Of a stretch of 26,252 bases of DNA, positions 18,294-26,252 are shown in pieces (the first letter of the stretch is position 1; the number at the start of each line of letters is the position of its first letter). Origin of the DNA: Chromera velia (Eukaryota; Sar; Chromeraceae); the NCBI GenBank assembly GCA_018398765.1, contig JAHBMJ010001442.1:4847-31098 (forward strand), in the 5' to 3' direction. Made by a program: the position numbers and the translations under genes. The notes under the pieces were generated by a model, which worked only from the letters and a program-made list of their open reading frames with translations, searched no databases and was not told the origin of the DNA.

Positions 18294-19923
18294 AAAGAAA
18301 GAAAGAAAGAAAGAAAGAAAGAAAAGAAAGAAAGAAAGAAAGAAAAGAAAGGAAGACACACGCGCACACAGAAAGAAAGAAAGACACACGTGCACTTTCT
18401 GTCCATCCAGGCACCTCAAGAACTGCCTGCCTCCCTCCGGCAATCAGAAGGAATCCTCCCCGCAAAAGCAATTACACAGCGCCCATTGGAAACACCACCT
18501 ACACAAACTCTTCATGCAAAACACCTTCCTTTTCTTTGTTCTGCTACAAGTGGAGCTAGGGACTGACGGCTTGAAGACGCTGCCGGGTGCCGCCTCCGTA
18601 GGGTCCTCTGGGGGTGTGGTGTCTAGAGAGAACTTGACGGGATAGTTGCCCTCCACCAAATCGTGTACCACACTGCCCCCCCCCACTCTCACCTTTCCGT
18701 CCTCAGATTGGACCCGGATGTGCACCTCCCCTGTCCCGATCTGGGCGTCTACCGTCAACATGTGTGTGAACTCAAACAGAGTGCCCAGCTGCAACGCCAT
18801 CTCATCAATCAATCGATGAATGGATTTCCTTCTGTGTCCCAGTAGAAAAAGGAAAGAAACGAGAACGGAAAAGGGAATGAGAAGAGAGGGACGAACTAAG
18901 CACCACCTCTTTGCAGACAAAACGGTCACTGTAAGTGAGAAAGGGTTTCTCGCTTCTCAAGTCTCGTGCACTCAGCGGGAGAAAAGGCGACGCCTGGAAG
19001 GACGGTCTGCCACATTATTCGCAGCATCAAAGAAGAGGCAGACCGAAGGAGATTCACAAACGTTTTTCCACCATCTCTCAAGCAACCACAACTCCACCCA
19101 TGACTCATATGTGCCCCCCTTCCCTTCCCGCAACACGAAAAAGAGCAAGAAGAAAAACAAACAGAGGCGGGAAGAGACGTCAGGGCGGATGCATGGATGG
19201 AAGGAAGGGTGAAGGAAAGGAAAACGCAAACTCCTTCGTCTCCATTGTGTCCGATCACCAATCCTGTCCGTCCACCCGTCTGTCCGCCTTCCAAAAAAAG
19301 CCAAACTCATAATTTCAAACGGCAACGAAGCGCAGCATAATCACATAACAGCACAAGCATTCTTCTGACTCCGTCTACGTCTCAAACTCGCACCTTTAAA
19401 TGGGGCAAACCAGTTAAACTAAACCAAACCCAGCCAAGCGGCCTACCGGTCCAGTGGCTGGAGAGACGGAGATGTCCCCCACATGGGCTGCTGAGTCGTC
19501 TCTGGCCTCACAGATCTTGAATGCCTCGCAAATGGGAATCGAGTCGGGGTCCACCTTCTCCAGCACTGCCACGAACACCTTGATGCCAACAATGTCGCAC
19601 AGCAGGGAGCAGACTGTGGACTCTAGCTGGCTGGGAAACACGTCAGTGCACACTTTTCCACATGTGCCGATCACCCCGACGTTGGCCAAATAGTTCACCA
19701 ACGCGTTGATGCCAGAGTCCATAAAGGAAATGCAAGTGCCACAGAGTTTGTGTCCTGCATCAAGAGAAAGACCAGAGCCAACGACCGGTTCCTCTTCAAG
19801 TCTCGTCACCAGACCCTTGACCATAGGAGGAAGTGCAGGGCACGAGGGTGACTCGTTCTGCGTACTGGCTAGGCAGGATGAGAGTGAGGCAAGAGCCAAG
19901 GGCAGGAAAGCTGTTCGCACCAT
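17492..19923 (-). CDS. Secreted saposin-B / countin-like protein
   Basis: Exons on the minus strand are 19923-19447, 18788-18568 and 17678-17492. Phases 0 and 2 match, giving 294 residues. The frame is open to 19950, but that codon is GTG, so the ATG at 19923 is used. Residues 1-19 form a signal peptide ([19 protein letters not shown]). A saposin-B-like domain has eight cysteines (C61, C64, C88, C92, C105, C109, C132, C138), followed by the countin-family ending [14 protein letters not shown] and SPATGP. Exons 2 and 3 give a beta-rich second domain ([32 protein letters not shown]). Dictyostelium countin and related proteins share this layout; countin is part of a secreted cell-counting factor. 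Here only secretion and fold are inferred. The end is uncertain: a GTGAGC donor overlapping the stop could join, in phase, a Lys-rich exon at about 17314-17055. Confidence 0.72.
17679..18567 (-). other. Intron 2 of the countin-like gene
   Basis: The donor GTCAGT follows the split codon CC|T, and the acceptor is ATTGCAG. This is the only phase-consistent join I found that links the two halves of the second domain. About 400 bp of the 889-bp intron is the purine/pyrimidine repeat. Confidence 0.7.
17945..18383. repeat. Long purine/pyrimidine tract (GAAA and GGAAG units) with flanking direct repeats
   Basis: From about 17961 to 18354 the plus strand is almost only G and A, with a few T: GAAA units, then GGAAGG/GGAGGG units, then GGAGA, then GAAA again. 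The tract is bounded by a 29-bp direct repeat beginning GACACACGCGCACACAG at 17945-17973 and 18355-18383. In the sense (minus) strand of the intron it is a polypyrimidine tract. It is open in several frames on both strands, which creates long false ORFs. Confidence 0.9.
18789..19446 (-). other. Intron 1 of the countin-like gene
   Basis: The 658-bp intron has donor GTAGGC after ...SPATGP and acceptor GCGTTGCAG before LGTLFEF. The join reproduces the countin-family continuation from the saposin domain to the beta-rich domain. I see no other feature inside. Confidence 0.7.
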
Positions 19924-20608
19924 TTTCCTTATTTTTGACAGAGACGGCACTCAATTGCAGTCAGAGCAATCTGAATGACGTACGGACGCACGAGAGGTCT
20001 GAAGATAAATTCACGCTGCCACTTCAGTATGGGAAGCTAAGGATCAGCTGCGGTAAACTGCACAATGACCGGTACGTTGTGTGTTTGGATGATTGGTTGA
20101 TATTGGCTGATACTGGTGCTGGGAGATGCTAGCAAAGGTCTATCCTGGTCTATCAGTCTTTTTCACACTGAATTTCACAATGCCGTGCATGCATTGCCTG
20201 GAACAAATTTTCGACAAAATAGTAGGCGCCGCTAAGGGGCGATTTAATCCTGGGGCCTCTGTTAGTGAATGCTGATAAATGCTGAACTGCCCTCGCGGAA
20301 ACAAAGATTGACTCCGACGAGCCCACGATTTTAGGCACTCACCCACCAGATTTGGGTGTGTATCACGACGCGCGGGGCGTTGAACAGATGTCGCTGTATT
20401 TCGCTTTCATGGACCACTCATTGCCGAGTTGAAAGCTGTACGGGGCAACCAGTCTCCTTTCAGTCTAGCTCAGTCTCTCTTTCTTGAGGACACTGTGAAC
20501 TTTCCCAAAACCCCTGAGAGCAACCTTTGCCTCCCCAACGGCCATCCACCCTTTGATTTTTCAGGCCTTACACTCCGCACTCCACCCACAGAACTACCTG
20601 CCCTCAAG
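19924..20608. promoter_or_regulatory. Divergent promoter region (countin-like gene / PSII subunit gene)
   Basis: These 685 bp separate two outward-facing start codons. A TGCATGCA palindrome lies at 20186-20193. Two short direct-repeat patches, TATTGGCTGATACTGG-like (about 20085-20122) and GGTCTATC twice (about 20136-20152), are upstream of it. The last 200 bp before 20609 are pyrimidine-rich like a 5' UTR. The PSII frame is open back to 20429 but the added residues look like UTR. Confidence 0.45.
20186..20193. promoter_or_regulatory. TGCATGCA palindrome
   Basis: A perfect 8-bp palindrome in the middle of the divergent promoter. The same sequence is bound by an ApiAP2 protein in Plasmodium and Cryptosporidium. 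Its role here is only an inference. Confidence 0.35.
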
Positions 20609-21190
20609 ATGAAGTTCCTCCTCGCTGTCTCCTTCTGCAGTGCTGCCACTGCATTTCTCCTTCCCGCCTCCCCCTCTCTCAGGGCAAGCAGGTCATCTCT
20701 GGAGGCACATTCTCGGAGGGATACAGTTGAGCAAGTCGCACAGGCCGCTCTTGTCGCAGGTCTTGTCGGCTCTCTTCTTCCGCGGGACGCATTGGCAGAT
20801 GGTCCCGTCAACAGAGCCTCCGTCCAGCGTGCACAGGGTTTTTACGGCTTGAAGGTTTTGGAACTTGAGAGCGAAATTCAGAAGGGAAACTTGAAGAAGC
20901 TCAAGAAGAACACTGGACTTTTTGACTTGTACGCAAAGGGAGCCTTCGCCCTCTCCACCAAGGAGGCTAAGGCCGATGCAGTTGCCAAGGCTGAGGCTGT
21001 CAAGTCTGCCATTGAGGCAGGAGACGTGGGGGCCATTAAGACCTCTTATGCCTCTTTCAAGGGTCTCCTCCCTGTGGAGCTGACTGACCCCAGTAGAAAC
21101 AAGAGAGACAACGAGTCCTATCAGGGCTACGGCACCGAATTCGACTGGAAGAGGACCACCGCCTTCCAGGGCAACCCTTTCAGAGGTTAA
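20609..21190 (+). CDS. Thylakoid-lumen photosystem II extrinsic protein, Psb31/PsbQ-like
   Basis: This intronless gene encodes 193 residues. The ATG at 20609 gives a textbook three-part leader: signal peptide MKFLLAVSFCSAATA, a Phe at +1 (F16) as in red-lineage complex plastids, a Ser/Arg-rich transit region, then Arg-Arg (36-37), a hydrophobic run (44-57) and an ALA cleavage site (61-63), as in Tat-routed lumen proteins. The mature part (about 130 residues, 14 kDa) is helical: RAQGFYGLKVLELESEIQKG, a Lys-rich turn, then Ala-rich helices. Size, helices and targeting fit the 13-kDa extrinsic PSII subunit Psb31 of diatoms or a PsbQ-type four-helix protein, which stabilise the oxygen-evolving complex. 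The lumen location is well supported; the exact family is less sure. Confidence 0.8.
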   Translation: MKFLLAVSFCSAATAFLLPASPSLRASRSSLEAHSRRDTVEQVAQAALVAGLVGSLLPRDALADGPVNRASVQRAQGFYGLKVLELESEIQKGNLKKLKKNTGLFDLYAKGAFALSTKEAKADAVAKAEAVKSAIEAGDVGAIKTSYASFKGLLPVELTDPSRNKRDNESYQGYGTEFDWKRTTAFQGNPFRG

Positions 21191-22380
21191 ACGGACTCGA
21201 TCAGTGAGAGAGGTTGAGGGTGGCAAACAGAAAGGGTGTGCCATTCTGACCTGACCTTATTGCTTGTGCCTCTCTTTGCTGCTTTATTTGTTTTGTGTCA
21301 TGAGAGTGGTGACATGCCTCTACTTCCTTCCCGTGAGAGAGAAGAAAGCTCTGCTATACGATGCGTTCCTAGTGGGGTGTGTGGAGAGAAAGAGAGGTGA
21401 CGACGAGACGCATTGCTGCTGCAGAGGACAGAGGGGGGAAGAAGGATGAGAAAGAGAGCATGAAAAAAGAAGGAAGCGCTGACTTCGGATGGATGTCGCG
21501 GGAAAGAGAGAAGAGAGAGAAGGCAACATCACTCAACCTGGCGGTCGGTTCGGCTTCACATTTGGGGGGTGTCTGCCTGGATTGGTCGGGGGGATGAGGG
21601 GGTGGGTGAAAGGGAAGGGAGTTTTTGTGTCTGTCTGGACGATGAGCGCATGACGGTATCATGCAGTCCTGCAGCTGCGTGTGCAGGCCAAGGTATGCAA
21701 TTGATGAGACGTCGAAAGGAAAGGTGAAGGGGGGGTGGCGTCAGTTGTCGGTGAATTGATCCGACGATCGGTCGCTGCATGGATTGGATGAGAGACGAGA
21801 GAGATCTGGGGGGCATGCGCGGACGTCGTGTGGGGGCTTTCCCCTGTTCCGTCCGTTGACTGCTTTGATTTGAAGCTTGGCCTTCGCCTTCCTTCCTTCC
21901 TACCATGCATGCGTTCTCTTCTCTGCTGGCTGTTTGTCGTGCAGTTGTAAATTTTGCTTCTCTCAGCGTGGTGCATTGAGAAGAATTAGCCTGCCTGAAG
22001 AGATCGAAGAGCGCGTGTAGATCTGATAGTATTACCATGGCGACTCTTTTCGCCCGTCGATCTTGCGACTCATTCGAATGGGCTTCAGACAAAGAAATAA
22101 AGGGGGAAGAACCAATGCCTGCATGAGACAGCGAGTTCAGATGCGTGCATGGCACTGCATGCATCAATCAACAGTGAGGAGCAGGAAGGAAAACTGCATC
22201 CATCATTGCAGATCTGTCTGCACTCTTCAGGCGAGAAGGGGAGTGGGTGCTGGGGTGGTATGGGGTGGCCAGGGTAGAGAGGGTCATATAGTGGGCGACT
22301 GCCGACTCAGGTGTGTGTGCATGCTGTGCATGCTTATTCTCTTAAATTCTATGCCTAGATTCTGTGCTGACGGCAACTTA
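21191..22380. other. Intergenic region without a convincing gene
   Basis: The first few hundred bases should be the PSII subunit 3' UTR. The rest is GC-balanced with GAGA-rich stretches and several TGCATGC motifs (21905-21912, 22156-22163, 22319-22333). A minus-strand ORF of 203 codons (21556-22167) has no recognisable domain, and its composition looks like chance. The base composition turns AT-rich at about 22335-22380, where the retroelement flank begins. Confidence 0.5.
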
Positions 22381-23148
22381 TAGCTAAAGTTAGCTAAAGT
22401 GAACTATCAGTAAAACTATGATTTGGACTATAATTTTATTGACTTAGACTAGTCCGATTAAGTCCGATTAAGAATCTAGTTAATATTATATAGTTAACAT
22501 GTTTGAGTCGATCTAGGTGTGAGTGGATTGAACAGAAGGTTTAGCGTAAAACTTAGTGACGGAAATTTGTTTACAAAAAAACTCTAACTGAATTATGAAA
22601 AATAGTGAAAAGCTAACTACGTTTCAAAATTAACTGCATGAACCTATGTACACATCCTCGGAATCACTATCACTAAGAATACACTTATTATTACACTAAA
22701 TGCGAGCAACTTCCCAGCTTTCGTTCTGAAGGAAATTGGACGACTCTTAGATAAACATAGTCCTATTTCATCACTCGCGGTGCGGCGCCACATGCACACA
22801 TGTTGCATGCATGGGCCCTTTGCGGCCGTCAGATTTCCTTCTAGACTAAGAACGTAGTTTAGTTGGAGACTTATCATACCTTACCTCCTTAAGTCTGTCA
22901 GTCAGAGTTCACTTCCAGGGACTTCATTCAAGCGATACAGGTGGACAAAGACTGTACGGTATGCTTCTATTTATTTCTGTATGGCAAGTCTATTATTTCT
23001 TTCTCTGTATAGTCAGTCTGTCACTTAATTCTCTTAGTGCACTTAATTAATACCGGCCGGGCTTAGTATTGCGAAGTTAGTTTCCCAGTCCCAGTTCTAG
23101 CAAGTTTGGCGGGTGATCAAGTCGCCGTACAAGCCATAACGTAACGTG
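22381..23148 (-). repeat. Probable 3' LTR or AT-rich 3' flank of the retroelement
   Basis: This AT-rich block of about 770 bp lies downstream of the chromodomain and purine tract, where a 3' LTR should be. It contains short tandem repeats (TAGCTAAAGT at 22381-22400; AGTCCGATTA at 22451-22470) and a TATA-like ATATAATATTAA on the minus strand near 22483-22496. I could not place TG...CA ends or a target-site duplication. Confidence 0.4.
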
Positions 23149-23163
23149 CCTTCTCCCCCTCCC
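23149..23163 (-). other. Polypurine-tract-like sequence
   Basis: On the minus strand the run GGGAGGGGGAGAAGG lies about 20 bp after the pol stop codon. This is the position and composition expected for the plus-strand primer of an LTR element. Confidence 0.55.
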
Positions 23164-23181
23164 ATGGCCTGTGCGCCTCAC

Positions 23182-23514
23182 TCAGGCCGAAGCATAGAAA
23201 TTTGCAATCGCTTGTTTTGCATTCTTCAATGATGACAGGGGCTCCCATGATGCGTCTTCCAATGGGTATCCCCTCCAGAGAACCTTGTATTGCTTGGCCT
23301 TGCCCCTCCCTCGGACGGCAAGGATTTTCTCGACTTCATACTCCTCCTCGGCCCAAGCGGGCATACGGACAGACGGGGGGCGAGTCTCCCCACTCGGCTG
23401 ACGGTAAGGCTTGCACAACGATGTGTGAATGATAGGGTGCTTCCTGCTCCCAGCAGGCAAAACAACCTCCAGATTGTCTCGAGGCAGAACGGTCTCGACT
23501 TCAAACGGACCGAA
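23182..23514 (-). pseudogene. Retroelement integrase C-terminus and chromodomain
   Basis: This is the same frame as the rest of pol, after the TAG at 23517-23515. It starts with the GPFEV-type SH3-like module of the integrase tail ([33 protein letters not shown]). It ends with a chromodomain: [24 protein letters not shown], then [12 protein letters not shown]. The aromatic positions (Tyr, Trp, Trp) expected for methyl-lysine binding are present. In chromoviruses this domain directs integration to marked chromatin. It ends in TGA at 23182. Confidence 0.85.
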
Positions 23515-23874
23515 CTAAACTGAATCAAGCTTCCTGGCATATTCCTCCCCCTTCCCCACAGGACGTGGCCACCACGTGCGGTGCACTAGGACGTAATCTC
23601 CTACTCGGATATTCTCGGTGGGACGCCGACGGCGATTGGCGTTTTGGGTCATGACTTGTTGGGCTGAGCGGAATGAATCTTTCGCTGCAACGATCATCTG
23701 GCTGTGCTCCTCCAGAAAATCCATTGCGTCAAAAGAAGGTTCGACTGAGACTGGGAGATTGAGAGTAGGGGGGATGAGCAGGGACTTCCCACCATCGAGA
23801 GTGAGGGGTGCAAAACCAGTCCCCTCATGGATAGAGGAGTTGTATGCAAACTCCACATCACACAGAAATTTAGA
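23515..23874 (-). pseudogene. Retroelement integrase, distal core part
   Basis: This segment lies between two TAG codons (23877-23875 and 23517-23515) in the common pol frame. It contains VEFAYNSSIHEGTGFAPL, a hallmark segment of Gypsy integrases just after the catalytic core, then a helical linker and VGDYVLVHRTWW. Without suppression of the stops it could not be made as part of pol. Confidence 0.85.
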
Positions 23875-24468
23875 CTACCGGGAGTGCTTTGTGTCCACCA
23901 GACACCGCAAAGCTTCCTCGAGGGTGCGATTCATTCTCTCTGCGGCACCCGCTGTATCGTGGTGCGATGCAGTCGTGAAATCGACTTCTGAGCCGCTGGG
24001 GGTATGGAGGGTCTGCCAAAAGCGGGCAATAAAACGGGGGTCACGGTCGCAGACGATATGACGCTGGAAGCCTTTCTTGCACGAAACGTGCTGGCGGTAG
24101 ATTCGCACGGTCTCCTCTGCTCCTGCTGTGCTGTGAGTGGGAATCAAGACGACCGCCTTGATGAGCCGGCAAAGCACCACAAGAATCGCATCAAACCCCT
24201 CATCACCGGAAGGCGGCAAGTCAGTAAGGCGGTCAATACAGGTTGATTCCCAAGGGCCTGAAGGTATAGGGAGGGGCTGCAGAAGCCCGAGGCGGGCCGC
24301 AGTGGGACCCTTGCTTCTCTGACACCGATCATACGCGCGAACAAAGGAAGCGACTGACCTCCACATCTTAGGCCAGTAGTATAATGACGCCACTTTCCGA
24401 TAGGTCTTCCCCGTCCTAAAGTGAGCAGCGTGTGGAGGGGAGTGCACCCCAACCATCACAGTCCCCTG
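23875..24468 (-). pseudogene. Retroelement integrase, zinc-binding region and catalytic core
   Basis: This follows the TAG at 24471-24469 without a frameshift. The H2C2 region is HSPPHAAHF, then YDRCQRSKG; the first of the two Cys expected before CQR is Tyr, so the zinc site is damaged. The core has the first Asp (CIDRLTDLPPSG), the second Asp (VCDRDPRF) and the Glu (ERMNRTLE), so the D,D,E triad is still visible. The conserved segment before the Glu is altered to SHHDTAGAAE. It ends at a TAG at 23877-23875. Confidence 0.88.
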
Positions 24469-25968
24469 CTAAGATCTAGGGACACAGAGACGATTCCCCT
24501 CAAAATACAGGAGACCGGCACGAAGCGACATGCCTTGCAAACGAAGGGCAAAATCAGGGGTGGGGGCGGGTGGGTGCTGCTGTGACAGACGCTGAAGGAC
24601 AGGGTGAAAGAAGGGATCGGCTGAGTGTCCCCTCCTGCAGGCATCAAGGAATGCCTGTGACTGTGTGGCGGAGACCGTCAAACTCTGCAACTCCATCCTT
24701 ACCCGAGACTGCTGCCTATCTCCCTCCCTAACTGGGGTCTGACTCTCCTCAATGTTAGGAACCAAATCGGGCAGATCAACGTACTCTGCCCCCAAAGACC
24801 CAACGGGCTGGACAAACACCGGGACAGCCCCTGGCAGAGGCCTGGGACGTACAGGTAGACGCTGAGCGCGACCCATGCGAAAAACCTTGGCGGAAGACGG
24901 CACGAGCTGCCGTGCGGCAGGAGGGTTTCGGGAAAGGGCGTCTGCCACAATGTTTGCTCTCCCTGGGATGTACTTTGGAGTAATGCCAAGTTCCTGCATG
25001 AACTTAATCCAGTGTCGGACTCGTAGGGAGCAAAATTCGAACGATCGGTGGCTGAAATTTGTGAGGTTCTGGTGATCGGTCCATATTTCGGAGTCTGAAG
25101 ACAGGAAGTGTCTCCATACCTTTGCGAAATGTACAATTGCTAGAAATTCTAACTCTCGAACGGGGTACTTGACTTCTATGGATATCAGACGGCGGGAGCC
25201 AAAAGTGAGGGGGCGGTATCTCCCGGTTGCACAGTCCTTCTGGAGGGCAACAGCCCCAATGGCTCCTGCAGACTGCGACGCGTCAGGCACCAGAATGACT
25301 GGCTTGCTGGGGTCGGGGAGGGCAAGGGTGGTATACTCCTGTACTGCCTTCTTCAGCTCAGCAAACGCACGTGACTGTGCAGTCTTCCATTCGAAGGGGA
25401 CGTTCCCCTGGAGGAAGAATGTGAGAGGCCCCGTAAGAAACGAGAACCTCGGGACAAACCGGCGAAACCAATTGGCCAGTCCCAGAAACTGGCGCAGAGA
25501 AGTGTGGTCTGTGGGTTGTGCGAACTCAGTGAGCCCTTGCATTTTCTCATGGCTTGGTTTGACCCCCTTGTCATTAACCACCAACCCCAAAAATTTCACC
25601 TCTGTCCGAAGCCATGCGCATTTAGAGACCTTAACGTAGAGCTGGTGTTCCCTCAAAAGGGAAAGGACTTGGTTGATGTGCTCGATATGCTCCTCTGGAG
25701 TGTGGCTGAAAACAAGAACATCATCAATAAACACAACAACACACTTATCAAGAAGTGGTCTGAGCACATCCGTGATGAGACGCATGCTGATGGAAGGACC
25801 TGGTGCGTTACACAAACCAAACGGCATCACCAGCCATTCAAAACTGCCGTACCTTATGACGAATGCTGTCTTCTCCTCGTCTCCCTCCCTGATCTTTGTC
25901 TGATGGAAGTATTGCCGTAAGTCCAGAGACGAGAAAAATTTCGCGCCATAGAAGGCCTGTGCCCTCAT
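24469..25968 (-). pseudogene. Retroelement reverse transcriptase and RNase H, N-terminally truncated
   Basis: About 499 codons. RT begins at GAKFFSSLDLRQYF (first catalytic Asp), with PFGLCNAPG, then FIDDVLVFS carrying the two other catalytic Asp residues (FxDD rather than the usual YxDD) and FLGLVV. RNase H follows with PDASQSAGAIGAV, RELEFLAI, WTDHQNL and ADALSR, so all four acidic residues are in place. A linker with GLLYFEGNRLCVP leads to the TAG at 24469. The fingers region, protease and gag are absent because the element is cut just upstream of codon 1. Confidence 0.92.
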
Positions 25969-25989
25969 AAATGGACTTTTGCCCTCAAG

Positions 25990-26252
25990 TCAGACTGTAA
26001 TATTGTGATACCCTAAAAATTATTCTAGACATTATGATTTAATAGCAAAGAAATACTAACAAAAAATATGATGAAGTAAAACTAGATTACCCAAAGTAAT
26101 ATAGAGCCTTTTATATCATCTACAATTGTTACTTCTGTGCAAATCTGCTCAAATATGCTCAAAAGGCTGGTTGATTAGCTAAGGTGCATGGTGGGAAAAA
26201 TTATGATCACCGCGGCACGTAGAAGTTAGTGAATGTTACCTGAAAAGAAATA
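25990..26252. other. AT-rich sequence interrupting or flanking the retroelement
   Basis: Immediately beyond the truncated RT the sequence changes to about two-thirds A+T with no ORF. It contains a short tandem patch (TGCTCAAATATGCTCAAAAG near 26147-26166). It may be host flank or a second, non-coding element inserted into the retroelement; the far side is outside the window. Confidence 0.5.

Larger units (their letters stand above)
22381..25989 (-). mobile_element. Degraded Ty3/Gypsy (chromovirus-type) LTR retroelement, 5'-truncated
   Basis: On the minus strand the order is RT, RNase H, integrase, chromodomain, then a purine tract and AT-rich probable 3' LTR; this is the Ty3/Gypsy chromovirus arrangement. 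Gag, protease and the start of RT are missing. Homology stops at about 25,969-25,985, and the sequence beyond is AT-rich and unrelated. The left boundary is set only by a composition change, because no second LTR is available to compare. Three in-frame TAG codons make it non-autonomous. Confidence 0.85.

Noticed and set aside
17865-18645. Several long ORFs on both strands rich in Lys/Glu/Gly or Phe/Leu/Pro/Ser
   Set aside because: All are translations of the GAAA/GGAAG tract, where stop codons cannot occur in most frames.
21556-22167. 203-codon minus-strand ORF downstream of the PSII gene
   Set aside because: No recognisable domain, no paired splice sites, and a composition like random GC-balanced sequence. 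I treat it as intergenic.
23515-24471. TAG read-through or stop-codon reassignment as a new decoding system
   Set aside because: A host gene in the window uses TAG as its stop, other mutations have hit integrase motifs, and decay explains the stops more simply.
26165-26190. Pol III A-box-like TAGCTAAGGTG suggesting a SINE
   Set aside because: No B-box at a suitable distance before the window ends, so there is no support beyond one short match.
1-26252. CRISPR array, tRNA, rRNA or operon-type defence system
   Set aside because: No regularly spaced repeats, RNA gene folds or co-directional gene clusters with shared function were found. The window is eukaryotic.

Overview
The window looks like nuclear DNA from a photosynthetic protist with a complex (secondary) plastid, and a chromerid alga such as Chromera velia is my best guess. 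This rests on four things. The genes are spliced with ordinary GT-AG introns. Two proteins carry bipartite leaders (signal peptide plus transit-like region), and one of them continues with a twin-arginine-like thylakoid-lumen signal. Proteins are large, low in complexity and rich in Ser/Glu or leucine-rich repeats. Intergenic DNA holds many simple repeats and TGCATGC motifs. The species assignment is inference; no rRNA or other marker is present.

Layout, left to right. A large single-exon leucine-rich-repeat protein (minus, 133-3348) is divergent from a four-exon gene for an S-adenosylmethionine-type carrier of the mitochondrial carrier family with a plastid-type leader (plus, 3979-6208). An AT-rich spacer with a MITE-like inverted repeat (6605-6763) follows. 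A four-exon gene then runs from 13110 to 6899 on the minus strand and encodes about 1483 residues of unknown function, with a very acidic middle. Just upstream on the same strand is a low-complexity 519-residue ORF (13421-14980), which is either a separate gene or a 5' part of the same one. About 2.5 kb of gene-poor, partly AT-rich DNA follows.

Next is a three-exon minus-strand gene (17492-19923) for a secreted saposin-B/countin-like protein; one of its introns contains about 400 bp of almost pure purine/pyrimidine repeat. It is divergent from an intronless plus-strand gene (20609-21190) for a small thylakoid-lumen protein, probably a photosystem II extrinsic subunit of the Psb31/PsbQ-like kind. 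After 1.2 kb without a convincing gene comes a decayed Ty3/Gypsy chromovirus-type retroelement on the minus strand (about 22.4-26.0 kb). It has RT, RNase H, integrase and chromodomain in one frame broken by three TAG codons, and it is cut off abruptly near 25,985 by unrelated AT-rich DNA that runs to the window edge.

The host genes do not form an obvious pathway or operon. The two plastid-linked genes (SAM-type carrier and PSII subunit) are separated by about 14 kb and look independent. I found no CRISPR, tRNA or rRNA. Nothing here is clearly a new multi-gene system. The most unusual items are the unrecognised 1483-residue protein, the countin-like secreted protein in a likely alga, and the pattern of TAG mutations in the retroelement.
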